Shown here: positions 27,433 to 36,149 of the stretch, piece by piece | How positions within the stretch are numbered: position 1 is the first letter of the stretch | Layout: every line of letters starts with the position of its first letter | NCBI GenBank assembly: GCA_017437065.1 | Contig: JAFSBX010000076.1 | Span: 152,466-216,465, forward strand | DNA length: 64,000 nt | Direction of reading: 5' to 3' | Origin: Lachnospiraceae bacterium | GTDB lineage: Bacteria > Bacillota > Clostridia > Lachnospirales > Lachnospiraceae | The notes under the pieces: model-generated | What the model was told of the DNA's origin: nothing | Databases searched by the model: none | The model's input: the letters and a program-made list of their open reading frames with translations, nothing else | Made by a program: the position numbers and the translations under genes

Positions 27433-28555
27433 ACAAATGTTAGAGGAATCATTAAAGACAATACATGCAGGAGAGGTAGTCGAAGGTACAGTAATCGATG
27501 TGAAACCGGAAGAAATTGTGCTGAACATCGGATATAAGTCAGACGGTATTCTTACACGTAATGAATACACAAACGAACCGAATGTAGATTTGACTACAGT
27601 TGTAAAAGCCGGCGATACTATGGAAGTAAAAGTATTAAAGGTAAATGATGGAGAAGGACAGGTTATTCTTACTTATAAGAGACTTGCAGCCGACAGAGGA
27701 AATAAGAGAATTGAAGAAGCATTTAATAACAAAGAAGTATTAAAAGCAACAGTTTCTCAGGTACTTGACGGTGGTTTAAGTGTAATTGTTGATGAAGTAA
27801 GAATTTTCATTCCGGCAAGCCTTGTTTCTGATACTTATGAAAAAGATTTAACAAAGTATGCAGGACAGGAAATTGAGTTTGTAATTAGCGAATATAATCC
27901 AAAGAGAAGAAGATATATTGGTGACCGCAGACAGCTTGTAGCTGCTGAAAAAGCAAAATTACAGGAAGAATTGTTTGCAAAGATTAAAGCTGGTGATGTA
28001 GTAGAAGGAACTGTTAAAAATGTGACAGATTTCGGTGCATTTATTGATTTAGGCGGTGCTGACGGATTACTTCACATTTCCGAAATGTCATGGGGCAGAG
28101 TAGAAAATCCGAAGAAAGTATTCAAAGTTGGCGATGCAGTTAAAGTTCTTATTAAAGAAATTACAGGAAACAAAATTGCACTCAGCTTAAAATTTGAAGA
28201 TGCAAATCCATGGAAAGATGCAGCTGAAAAATATGCAGTAGGCAATGTAGTAACAGGTACTGTTGCAAGAATGACAGATTTTGGTGCATTTATCGAATTA
28301 GAACCGGGCATTGATGCATTACTTCATGTTTCACAGATTGCAAAAGATCATGTGGACAAGCCATCTGATGTATTAAAAGCAGGTGATGAAGTAACAGCTA
28401 AAGTTGTAGACTTTAATGAAGAAGATAAAAAAATCAGCTTAAGTGTGAAAGCAATGTTTGCTCCGGAAAAGACAGAAGCAAAAGAAGAATCTGATGAAGA
28501 TGTTGTTTCTGTAGATATTGATGCAGTTATTGCAGAAGAAGGAACAGAAGAATAA
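27413..28555 (+). CDS. rpsA: Ribosomal protein S1-like RNA-binding protein
   Basis: A 380-residue protein with four S1 (OB-fold) repeats, at about residues 18-90, 105-172, 190-258 and 275-345, and an acidic tail. The last two repeats (VTDFGAFIDLGGADGLLHISEMSW and similar) are the best conserved. Firmicute S1 homologues are shorter than the six-repeat E. coli S1 and bind mRNA at or near the 30S subunit. In many Clostridia the ispH and rpsA homologues are fused; here they are separate but overlap by 20 bases. A terminator follows. Confidence 0.92.
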   Translation: MSELTFEQMLEESLKTIHAGEVVEGTVIDVKPEEIVLNIGYKSDGILTRNEYTNEPNVDLTTVVKAGDTMEVKVLKVNDGEGQVILTYKRLAADRGNKRIEEAFNNKEVLKATVSQVLDGGLSVIVDEVRIFIPASLVSDTYEKDLTKYAGQEIEFVISEYNPKRRRYIGDRRQLVAAEKAKLQEELFAKIKAGDVVEGTVKNVTDFGAFIDLGGADGLLHISEMSWGRVENPKKVFKVGDAVKVLIKEITGNKIALSLKFEDANPWKDAAEKYAVGNVVTGTVARMTDFGAFIELEPGIDALLHVSQIAKDHVDKPSDVLKAGDEVTAKVVDFNEEDKKISLSVKAMFAPEKTEAKEESDEDVVSVDIDAVIAEEGTEE

Positions 28556-28565
28556 ATAATAATAA

Positions 28566-28605
28566 ACATTCCTATATGAAGAATTTCGTATAGGAATGTA
28601 TTTTA
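28566..28605 (+). terminator. Terminator of cmk-ispH-rpsA
   Basis: A perfect 11-bp stem (ACATTCCTATA / TATAGGAATGT), a 12-base loop and ATTTT. Confidence 0.8.
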
Positions 28606-28685
28606 AATAATAAAAGTATCGGTATGTGGTGGACAGTATTAGAAATGTTACCATAACGGAGACTTTTTACATAGGGGTTATTTTC

Positions 28686-29462
28686 ATGGCATATGATTAT
28701 GAATATTTAAAAAAAGCCGTATATGAGCTTACAATGATTGATTTGAATGCTTATAAAGAAAAGCAGATGAAACGTCGTATTGATACGTTGATAGCAAAAC
28801 ATAAAATTGTAGGTTATGATAAATATGTGCAGGCAATCAAAGATGATAAGCAGATGTTTGATGAGTTTGTAAATTATCTGACGATTAACGTATCAGAGTT
28901 TTACCGTAATCCCGACCAGTGGCAGCTTATGGATAAGGAGATTATTCCGGAGCTGATTAATAAATTCGGTAAAAATTTAAAAATTTGGAGTGCTGCATGT
29001 TCCACGGGGGATGAACCATATTCTCTGGTTATGGCATTATCCAGACATATTCCGTTAAATCAGATTAAGATTTATGCTACTGATATAGACGAACAGGTGA
29101 TTGCAAAGGCAAAAGCCGGACTTTATCCTGAGAAAAGTATTGCGTCTGTACCGGATGATCTGAAGAAAAAGTATTTCACTAAAAATGGGATGTTTTATGA
29201 GATTTCTCCGGAAATCAAAGCAAGAGTGGAATTTAAGAAACATAATCTTTTGAAAGATGATTACCAGTCCGGATGGCATATGATTGTATGTCGTAATGTT
29301 TTGATTTATTTTACGGAAGAAGCGAAAGATGAAATATTCCGTAAATATCAGAGAGCGTTAGCACCCGGTGGTGTGTTGTTTATTGGAAGTACAGAACAGA
29401 TTATTAATCACAAAGATGTAGGTTTTAATCGTAAAAATTCGTTTTATTATGAGAAACCATAA
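28686..29462 (+). CDS. cheR: CheR-type chemoreceptor glutamate methyltransferase
   Basis: A 258-residue SAM-dependent methyltransferase. An N-terminal helical domain is followed by the Rossmann domain with the SAM-binding motif WSAACSTGDEPYSL, ATDID, and CRNVLIYF, all diagnostic of CheR. CheR methylates glutamates on methyl-accepting receptors. No other chemotaxis or flagellar genes are in the window, so it may act on distant receptors or a Che-like signalling system. The ATG at 28686 is preferred to an in-frame GTG at 28626, which has no family similarity after it. A bidirectional terminator follows. Confidence 0.93.
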   Translation: MAYDYEYLKKAVYELTMIDLNAYKEKQMKRRIDTLIAKHKIVGYDKYVQAIKDDKQMFDEFVNYLTINVSEFYRNPDQWQLMDKEIIPELINKFGKNLKIWSAACSTGDEPYSLVMALSRHIPLNQIKIYATDIDEQVIAKAKAGLYPEKSIASVPDDLKKKYFTKNGMFYEISPEIKARVEFKKHNLLKDDYQSGWHMIVCRNVLIYFTEEAKDEIFRKYQRALAPGGVLFIGSTEQIINHKDVGFNRKNSFYYEKP

Positions 29463-29480
29463 ATTATCTTAAAATAATAT

Positions 29481-29516
29481 TAAAAGAGCTGTCGTAGATG
29501 TGCGACAGCTCTTTTA
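29481..29516. terminator. Bidirectional terminator
   Basis: A perfect 14-bp inverted repeat (TAAAAGAGCTGTCG / CGACAGCTCTTTTA) with an 8-base loop, between two convergent genes. T-runs are present in both directions. Confidence 0.92.
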
Positions 29517-29551
29517 ATATTGTTTTAAGAAATTATACAAAAGGCTAAGGA

Positions 29552-30655
29552 TTAATAAGAAGTTGACAACATACTTATTATATGCTTTGCATAGGATGTG
29601 AATGCTGTCCGGTCTGTTTTTAATTCATCAGTTAATTCAAAAAACAGTTCCTTACTTTTATATTCCCTTTTGAAAAATGGTTCAAATAATATTTCCCATT
29701 GAGGAAGATAAGAAGAAAATTTTCTCGTATAACAGTTAGCAGCGTTTGCCTGTGTACGGTGTTTACTGTCTACAAAAGTAGCCACAGACTTATGCATAGC
29801 TAAATCTTCGCCCGGAAGATAGTAATAATCTTTATAGTTAGCATAGAAATATTTCATTTCCTCTTCATAAAGGGGGACTTTTAAAGTTCCTTCTAATTCA
29901 CGTCCCGTAAAATAACAGCCGGAAGAACCAAAGGAAACGGCAACAGGAAGAGGAGAAGTAAACTTCAAATTAATCAAAACTTCCTGACGTTTTGAACCGT
30001 TGATATCTTTATAATAATTTGCCTGTACTTTTTTTGCACGAAGTCCACCATTAAATAGATCATAGTAGGAGAGTATTGGCAGAATGGAAAGCATTCCCTG
30101 CATATCGTCAAAATTGTGTTGAAGCAGAGCTTTTAATCCAAATTCTGTAGGCTTTTTCACATAATCATGATATACACTGATAAGTTCTCCACCGGAAAAG
30201 GTGTCAATACGGTTAATGCCTAAAAAAAGCTCAATAGTCTTTTGTTTACAGTTTGGAAGTTTCAAAAAATACTTAAAGGGTGCTGTCCTCTTATAAATAT
30301 CTATCCCTTCAAAAGAATCAAATGTATAGTTAAGTTCATACTGTGCACATTTTTGAAGCAAAAATGGCAAATCAAAATTATTCCCATTAAAATGCATTAA
30401 ATGAGAAAAAGCCTTAGCAAACTCGAAAAAAGCGACCAATAAATCCTTTTCGTCATCAGGACTATCCGCAAACCACTGCCGGATATACCATCCGTCTTCC
30501 CCATAATGGGCGCAGCCAATTAAATACAAAGAAGAAGACTTGGCCGTAAATCCGGTAGTCTCAATATCCACAAACAATATACTGTCAAGAGGAGCTATTT
30601 TCTCCAAAGGATATTCACAAGAGAAATTCTCCAGTTTTTTTCGTACCGTCTTCAT
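29552..30655 (-). CDS. RNase H-like exonuclease-domain protein (YprB/COG3359 type)
   Basis: A 367-residue protein with a DnaQ/RNase H-like exonuclease domain: the metal-binding DIETTG near residue 30, HFNGNNFDLPFLL in the middle, and NFDDMQGM as the later acidic motif. The C-terminal 150 residues are poorly conserved and may recognise nucleic acid. YprB-type proteins are predicted 3'-5' exonucleases of unknown physiological role. It is a single gene on the minus strand, with the structured element at 30714-30848 upstream of its start. Confidence 0.82.
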   Translation of the reverse strand: MKTVRKKLENFSCEYPLEKIAPLDSILFVDIETTGFTAKSSSLYLIGCAHYGEDGWYIRQWFADSPDDEKDLLVAFFEFAKAFSHLMHFNGNNFDLPFLLQKCAQYELNYTFDSFEGIDIYKRTAPFKYFLKLPNCKQKTIELFLGINRIDTFSGGELISVYHDYVKKPTEFGLKALLQHNFDDMQGMLSILPILSYYDLFNGGLRAKKVQANYYKDINGSKRQEVLINLKFTSPLPVAVSFGSSGCYFTGRELEGTLKVPLYEEEMKYFYANYKDYYYLPGEDLAMHKSVATFVDSKHRTQANAANCYTRKFSSYLPQWEILFEPFFKREYKSKELFFELTDELKTDRTAFTSYAKHIISMLSTSY

Positions 30656-30982
30656 TCAATAACCTCTCCTTACCAAGATATATTAGTTACAATTACATTT
30701 CACAGCCTTCCGTGGCAGGAATCTGATATATCGCAATGAGGACCCTAGAGGAACGTCAGTCCTTGGCTTGTGTTATTTACAAGCCTAGTACTGCTACGTT
30801 CCGAATGGAGCGAAAGCGAGTCCGAATGTGATATATCAGATTCCTGCCTCTCAACCACTAATGTAATTAATATACCATAAATTTTCAAAATACAGTAGTT
30901 TTTTTCGTTAAAATTTAGTATATTTATAGATATGAAATGATATTTTTTTATCACTTACTATATGAGGAAAGAAGGGCAGCAA
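30656..30982. other. Intergenic region between the divergent exonuclease gene and rnfC
   Basis: Besides the structured element, the region right of 30850 is very AT-rich (mostly A/T from 30865 to 30960) and probably holds the rnf promoter. No -35/-10 pair there is good enough to name. Confidence 0.5.
30714..30848. repeat. 135-bp structured element with 19-bp perfect terminal inverted repeats
   Basis: Perfect 19-bp arms (30714-30732 and 30830-30848, outer end GGCAGGAATCTG) enclose further paired segments: GGAC/GTCC, GGAACG (30750-30755) with CGTTCC (30797-30802), and an apical GGCTTGT/ACAAGCC hairpin (30765-30771 with 30779-30785). A short GC-GAAA-GC hairpin near 30811 has a GNRA tetraloop if transcribed on the plus strand. 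There is no open reading frame and no terminator T-run. It could be a structured RNA or a miniature mobile or REP-like element; I cannot identify it. Confidence 0.75.
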
Positions 30983-32299
30983 ATGGCTAAATTAACGTTT
31001 GTGGGCGGAATACACCCTTACGATGGAAAAGACTTATCCAAAGATAAACCAATAAAAGAGGTTTTACCCAAAGGAGATTTGGTATATCCGTTATCACAGC
31101 ACATAGGAGCACCTGCAACTCCAATTGTAAAAAAAGGAGACAGGGTTTTGACGGGACAGAAGATTGCAGAAGCAACTGGCTTTGTTTCCGCACCGGTTTA
31201 CGCCACGGTATCAGGAACCGTAAAGGCAATTGAAGAGAGACGTGTAGTAACCGGTGACAATGTAATGAGTATTGTTGTAGAAAACGATGGTTTATATGAG
31301 GAAGTAGAATATGGACCGGTAAAACCGTTTGAAGAGATGACAAAAGAAGACATTATTGAAGCGGTAAAAGAAGCAGGAATTGTTGGTATGGGAGGAGCTG
31401 GTTTCCCGACTTTTATTAAACTTTCTCCCAAAGAACCGGAAAAAATTGAATATGTAATTGTAAATTGTGCGGAGTGTGAGCCATATCTTACCTCCGATTA
31501 TCGAAGAATGATAGAAGAGCCTGAAAAACTGATTGGAGGATTAAAGGTTTCTCTGAAACTGTTTGATAAAGCGAGAGGAATTCTTGCAGTGGAGGACAAT
31601 AAACCTGATTGCATTGAATTACTAAAAAAATTGACAAAGGACGAGCCTAAAATCAGTGTAAAAGCATTGAAAACAAAATATCCGCAGGGGTCGGAGAGAC
31701 ATCTTATTTATGCGGTGACGGGGCGTGCCATCAATTCTGCCATGCTTCCGGCAGATGCCGGCTGTGTAGTAAATAATGTGGACACAGAGGTAGCAATTTA
31801 TCGGGCGGTGATGGAAGGCAGACCGTTGATGGAAAGAATTGTAACTGTGACAGGTGATGCTATTGCCGACCCACGCAACTTTAAAGTGCGTATCGGTACG
31901 AATTATCACGAATTAATCGAAGAAGCAGGCGGATTTAAAACAGAACCGGAAAAAATTATATCCGGTGGTCCGATGATGGGATTTGGCATTTTTGATTTGG
32001 ATGTTCCGACAACGAAGACGGCATCTGCATTGCTTTGTCTTTCAAAAGATGATGTTTCGGCAATGAAACCTACGGCATGTATTAATTGTGGGCGGTGTGT
32101 AGAGGTATGTCCGGGAAGAATTGTGCCAAGTAAGGTGGCATCGGCAGCAGAGCATTATGATGAGGAAACTTTTATTAAACTAAACGGTATGGAATGCTGT
32201 GAATGTGGCTGTTGCAGTTTTGTATGTCCGGCGAAGAGAACATTGACACAGTCTATTAAGTCCATGCGTAAAATGCAGCTGGCAAAGAAGAAAAAATAG
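30983..32299 (+). CDS. rnfC: Electron transport complex Rnf subunit C
   Basis: The peripheral NADH/NAD+-reacting subunit of the ferredoxin:NAD+ oxidoreductase Rnf, which couples electron transfer to Na+ or H+ translocation. The 438-residue protein has the N-terminal GGIHP start, the FMN/NADH-binding region with GMGGAGFPTFIK and NCAECEPYLT, and two C-terminal [4Fe-4S] motifs (CINCGRCVEVCP and CCECGCCSFVCP). The ATG at 30983 follows GAAGGGCAGC. It is the first gene of rnfCDGEAB. Confidence 0.96.
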   Translation: MAKLTFVGGIHPYDGKDLSKDKPIKEVLPKGDLVYPLSQHIGAPATPIVKKGDRVLTGQKIAEATGFVSAPVYATVSGTVKAIEERRVVTGDNVMSIVVENDGLYEEVEYGPVKPFEEMTKEDIIEAVKEAGIVGMGGAGFPTFIKLSPKEPEKIEYVIVNCAECEPYLTSDYRRMIEEPEKLIGGLKVSLKLFDKARGILAVEDNKPDCIELLKKLTKDEPKISVKALKTKYPQGSERHLIYAVTGRAINSAMLPADAGCVVNNVDTEVAIYRAVMEGRPLMERIVTVTGDAIADPRNFKVRIGTNYHELIEEAGGFKTEPEKIISGGPMMGFGIFDLDVPTTKTASALLCLSKDDVSAMKPTACINCGRCVEVCPGRIVPSKVASAAEHYDEETFIKLNGMECCECGCCSFVCPAKRTLTQSIKSMRKMQLAKKKK

Positions 32300-32313
32300 G
32301 GGGAAAAGCACAG

Positions 32314-33252
32314 ATGAATAAATTACTGAAAGTATCATCGAATCCGCATATCAGATCCGATGTATCCACAAACAGCATCATGATGGCGGTTGTTCTTGCT
32401 CTGCTTCCTGCTGCAGGTTTTGGAATTTATAATTTTGGAATACGCGCGCTGTTTCATATAGCACTTACAGTGGGGGCAGCGGTTTTAACAGAATATCTGT
32501 ATTGTGTTTTAGTGAAAAAATCAATTACGATAGGAGACTGGTCTGCAGTTGTAACGGGAATGTTGCTGGCAATGAATCTTCCGGTAGCTGCACCGCTTTG
32601 GATTGGTGTGATTGGTGCAATGTTTGCCATTTTGGTTGTAAAAATGCTTTTTGGTGGTTTGGGGCAGAATTTTATGAACCCGGCACTGGGGGGAAGATGC
32701 TTTCTCTTAATTTCTTTTACTTCCTTAATGACAAATTTTGATTGTAATGTTGACGGTTATACAGGAGCTACACCGCTTGCAATATTAAAAGAAGGCGGTA
32801 ATGTGGATATTTTGGATATGTTTCTTGGAAAAACAGCAGGAACCATTGGTGAAACATCTATGCTTGCTATTTTAGTCGGAGCATGTTTTTTGTTAATTAC
32901 GGGAATTATTGATTTGAGAATTCCGGGTACATATATTGGAACTTTTGTATTGTTTGTAGCAGTTTTTGGCGGACATGGATTTGACCCTGCTTTCCTTGCT
33001 GCACAGCTTGCAGGAGGGGGACTTATGCTCGGTGCTTTCTTTATGGCAACAGATTATGTGACCAGACCGATTACTAAGAGAGGACAGTATGTATATGGTA
33101 TACTGCTTGGAATTTTAACAGGAATTTTCCGTCTTTACAGTCCATCGGCAGAGGGTGTTTCTTATGCAATTATCATAAGCAATCTTTTAGTGCCTCTGAT
33201 TGAGAAAGTAACTCTTCCGAAAGCATTTGGTAAAGGAGGAGAAAAACGATGA
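32314..33252 (+). CDS. rnfD: Electron transport complex Rnf subunit D
   Basis: A 312-residue membrane subunit with about eight to ten helices. The motif TGATPLA (residues 150-156) is the covalent FMN attachment site, with Thr153 as the phosphoester acceptor, flavinylated by ApbE. It starts SSNPHIRSD, typical of RnfD. It overlaps rnfG by 4 bases. Confidence 0.96.
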   Translation: MNKLLKVSSNPHIRSDVSTNSIMMAVVLALLPAAGFGIYNFGIRALFHIALTVGAAVLTEYLYCVLVKKSITIGDWSAVVTGMLLAMNLPVAAPLWIGVIGAMFAILVVKMLFGGLGQNFMNPALGGRCFLLISFTSLMTNFDCNVDGYTGATPLAILKEGGNVDILDMFLGKTAGTIGETSMLAILVGACFLLITGIIDLRIPGTYIGTFVLFVAVFGGHGFDPAFLAAQLAGGGLMLGAFFMATDYVTRPITKRGQYVYGILLGILTGIFRLYSPSAEGVSYAIIISNLLVPLIEKVTLPKAFGKGGEKR

Positions 33253-33860
33253 AAAATATGCTGAAAGATACATTTATTTTATTTATGATTACACTTTTTG
33301 CAGGATTGATTCTCAGTGTTGTGTATGAGGTAACAAAAGAACCGATTGCAGTGCAGGAAGAAAAAAACAGGCAGGAAGCATTTGCAGCAGTATTTGATAT
33401 GGGAGAACAGTTTGAGAGCGTAGAAATTGATATGATGACTGTGGAAACTGTTTTAAAAGAGGCTGGTATTAGTGGAGTGACAATTGAAGAGGTTGTACAG
33501 GCACTTGGAAGCGATGGAAAGCTTTTAGGATATTGCATTACAGTGACTTCTCATGAAGGCTATGGTGGTGATATTAAATTGACAGTAGGTGTAACTGTGG
33601 ATGGTGTACTGAACGGTATTTCTATTTTAGAGATTGCAGAAACTCCGGGTCTTGGTATGAAGGCGGAGAGTGATTTGCAACCTCAATTTGAAGGAAAAGC
33701 GGTATCACAGTTTGAGTATACCAAGACAGGTGCTGTAATGGATAATCAGATTGATGCTATCAGTGGTGCAACCATTACAACGAAGGCGGTTACAAATGCA
33801 GTTAATGCAGGTCTGGAAGTGTTCCATACAGTACTGCTTGGAGGTGACGGAAATGAATAG
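33249..33860 (+). CDS. rnfG: Electron transport complex Rnf subunit G
   Basis: A 203-residue subunit with one N-terminal membrane helix and an extracytoplasmic FMN-binding domain. The SGATIT motif (S172-T177) has Thr175 as the probable FMN attachment residue. It overlaps rnfD by 4 bases and rnfE by 8, which shows tight translational coupling. Confidence 0.96.
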   Translation: MKNMLKDTFILFMITLFAGLILSVVYEVTKEPIAVQEEKNRQEAFAAVFDMGEQFESVEIDMMTVETVLKEAGISGVTIEEVVQALGSDGKLLGYCITVTSHEGYGGDIKLTVGVTVDGVLNGISILEIAETPGLGMKAESDLQPQFEGKAVSQFEYTKTGAVMDNQIDAISGATITTKAVTNAVNAGLEVFHTVLLGGDGNE

Positions 33861-34590
33861 TGCAAAAGAAAGATTGTTAAATGGTATTTTAAAAGAAAAC
33901 CCTACGTTTGTATTGATGTTAGGTATGTGCCCTACTCTTGCCGTTACAGTTTCTGCAATAAACGGACTTGGAATGGGATTGACAACGACAGTTGTATTGG
34001 CACTGAGTAATGTGTTTATTTCATTACTTAGAAAAATTATACCGGATAAAGTGCGTATTCCGGCATTTATCGTAATTATTGCGTCTTTTGTTACTGTAGT
34101 ACAGTTACTGTTGCAGGCGTATATTCCGTTTTTGTATAGTGCACTTGGAATTTATATTCCGCTAATCGTAGTAAACTGCATTATTTTGGGACGTGCGGAA
34201 GCTTATGCCTATAAAAATCCGGTAATCCCTTCCTTTTTTGACGGATTGGGTATGGGACTTGGATTTACGGTTGCCTTAACCTGTATTGGTGCAATTCGTG
34301 AATTAATCGGTGAAGGTGCAGTATTTGGAGTTTACATTATGCCTGACTGGTATGTACCTGCTAAAATTATGGTACTGGCACCGGGAGCGTTTTTTGTTCT
34401 TGCAGTGTTGACTGCCATTCAGAACAAAATAAAGATTAATGGTGAGAAAAAGGGCAAAGATATGTCGAAAATCCAGTCCGGTTGTTCTCATGACTGTATG
34501 AACTGTGCTGACAGCGGATGCAGTCACCGTTTTTACGATACATCCGTAAAAGAAGTGAGTTCTGCGGCTGATGCAACAGAGAAGGAATAG
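33853..34590 (+). CDS. rnfE: Electron transport complex Rnf subunit E
   Basis: A 245-residue integral membrane subunit of the Rnf core, a close relative of RnfA in inverted topology (LKENPTFVLMLGMCPTLAVTVSA). The C-terminus carries a Cys-rich tail (CSHDCMNCADSGCSH), an extension seen in some clostridial RnfE, which could bind a metal or cluster. GGAGG ten bases before the ATG at 33853 defines the start. Confidence 0.95.
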   Translation: MNSAKERLLNGILKENPTFVLMLGMCPTLAVTVSAINGLGMGLTTTVVLALSNVFISLLRKIIPDKVRIPAFIVIIASFVTVVQLLLQAYIPFLYSALGIYIPLIVVNCIILGRAEAYAYKNPVIPSFFDGLGMGLGFTVALTCIGAIRELIGEGAVFGVYIMPDWYVPAKIMVLAPGAFFVLAVLTAIQNKIKINGEKKGKDMSKIQSGCSHDCMNCADSGCSHRFYDTSVKEVSSAADATEKE

Positions 34591-34601
34591 GAGGGGGAGA
34601 A

Positions 34602-35189
34602 ATGTTTGACAGCGTAAAAGATTTACTAGTAATATTGGTTAGTTCCTCACTGGTCAGTAATGTAGTATTAAGTCAGTTTTTCGGTCTCTGTCCGTTTCTT
34701 GGAGTATCGAAAAAAACAAGTACAGCTACCGGAATGGGAGCAGCAGTAGTATTTGTTATTACACTTTCTTCGGCAGTAACAGGAGCTATTTATACTTATG
34801 TGCTGGAGCCGTTAAATCTTACATATTTACAGACGATTGTATTTATTCTGATTATTGCGGCATTGGTACAATTTGTAGAAATGTTTTTAAAGAAGTTTAT
34901 GCCTTCACTGTACGAAGCACTGGGGGTTTATCTGCCCTTGATTACTACAAACTGTGCAGTACTCGGTGTAGCGATTACCAATGTACAGAAAGAATATGGA
35001 GTTCTGACAGGAGTTGTGAACGGATTTGCAACAGCAGTAGGATTTATGATAGCCATTGTTATTCTGGCAGGGTTGCGCGAGAAGATGGAATACAATGATG
35101 TACCGGAATCTTTTAAAGGAATGCCGATTGTGCTTTTGACAGCAGGTTTGATGGCAATTGCATTTTGTGGATTCTCAGGACTTTTGTAG
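34602..35189 (+). CDS. rnfA: Electron transport complex Rnf subunit A
   Basis: A 195-residue membrane protein with six helices. It carries the conserved VLSQFFGLCPFLGVSKK start region and TTNCAVLGVAITN, each with a Cys; RnfA and RnfE Cys residues form a membrane-embedded [2Fe-2S] site. GGAGGGGG precedes the ATG. Confidence 0.96.
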   Translation: MFDSVKDLLVILVSSSLVSNVVLSQFFGLCPFLGVSKKTSTATGMGAAVVFVITLSSAVTGAIYTYVLEPLNLTYLQTIVFILIIAALVQFVEMFLKKFMPSLYEALGVYLPLITTNCAVLGVAITNVQKEYGVLTGVVNGFATAVGFMIAIVILAGLREKMEYNDVPESFKGMPIVLLTAGLMAIAFCGFSGLL

Positions 35190-35237
35190 TAGAAAAGGTA
35201 CAAATTCGCAGATGAAGAGAAAGGTGTGGTTGTTAAA

Positions 35238-36029
35238 ATGAGTATTACAGGAATATTGACAGCTACTCTGCTGATTGGAGGCATTGGACTGTTCATTGGT
35301 CTCTTTTTGGGAGCAGCAGCGATTAAATTTAAAGTAGAAGTAGATGAAAAAGAAGAAGCAGTGCTTGAAGCTCTTCCGGGAAACAATTGTGGTGGTTGTG
35401 GATTTCCGGGATGTTCCGGTCTTGCAGCAGCGATAGCAAAGGGGGAGGCGCCGGTAAATGCCTGTCCTGTAGGTGGAGAACCGGTAGGTAAAGTTATTGC
35501 ACAAATTATGGGCGTGGAAGCAGAAGAAACAGAGCGAATGGTGGCTTTTGTACACTGTCAGGGAGACTGTGAAAAAACAAAACTGGATTATGAGTATACA
35601 GGAATTGAAGATTGCAGAATGCTTAGCTTTGTACCAAACGGAGGTGCTAAATCCTGCAATTATGGATGTTTAGGTTATGGTTCCTGTGTAAAGGCTTGTC
35701 CCTTTGATGCAATTCATGTAGAGAATGGAATAGCAGTAGTTGATAAAGAAAAATGTAAGGCGTGCGGCAAGTGTATTGCGGTTTGTCCAAAGAATCTGAT
35801 TTCCTTAGTGCCTTATGAGGCGAAACATATTGTGGCATGTAGTTCTAAGGATAAGGGACCTGTGACAATGAAAGCATGTACCGTAGGCTGTATTGGATGT
35901 GGAATTTGTGTAAAGAATTGTCCGTCGGAGGCAATTAAGGTAGAGAATTTCCATGCAATTATTGATCAGGAAAAATGTACCGGTTGTGGAGCATGTAAAG
36001 AAAAATGCCCGAAAAAGGCAATTATTTAA
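35238..36029 (+). CDS. rnfB: Electron transport complex Rnf subunit B
   Basis: The ferredoxin-accepting subunit. One N-terminal helix is followed by the CGGCGFPGCSG cluster motif and four ferredoxin-like [4Fe-4S] motifs (CLGYGSCVKACPF, CKACGKCIAVCPK, CIGCGICVKNCP, CTGCGACKEKCP). The ATG at 35238 is chosen; an in-frame GTG at 35226 has an AAAGG directly against it and is less likely. It ends the rnfCDGEAB operon. Confidence 0.95.
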   Translation: MSITGILTATLLIGGIGLFIGLFLGAAAIKFKVEVDEKEEAVLEALPGNNCGGCGFPGCSGLAAAIAKGEAPVNACPVGGEPVGKVIAQIMGVEAEETERMVAFVHCQGDCEKTKLDYEYTGIEDCRMLSFVPNGGAKSCNYGCLGYGSCVKACPFDAIHVENGIAVVDKEKCKACGKCIAVCPKNLISLVPYEAKHIVACSSKDKGPVTMKACTVGCIGCGICVKNCPSEAIKVENFHAIIDQEKCTGCGACKEKCPKKAII

Positions 36030-36041
36030 GTTATAAAAAAG

Positions 36042-36089
36042 AAAAAACGGCAGGAAATTCCGAATAAGAGGAGTTTCCTGTTGTTTTTT
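36042..36089 (+). terminator. Terminator of the rnf operon
   Basis: A 16-bp stem with two G-U pairs (AAAAAACGGCAGGAAA / TTTCCTGTTGTTTTTT) with a T-run at the end. Confidence 0.9.
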
Positions 36090-36096
36090 CTTTATG

Positions 36097-36120
36097 TAAT
36101 AAGAATTTGCTCGAATGTAG
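36097..36120 (+). repeat. Post-terminator motif, copy B
   Basis: It starts TAATAAGAATTTGCTCG and ends AATGTAG, 7 bases after the rnf terminator. It shares the CTCGAATGTAG end with copy A at 4861. Confidence 0.5.
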
Positions 36121-36149
36121 TGAGGAGCCGGGGAGAATTTGAGACGTTT

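Noticed and set aside
30714-30848. Self-cleaving ribozyme (hammerhead-like) reading of the structured element
   Set aside because: CTGAT and GAAA strings are present, but the conserved core is not in the right order or spacing.
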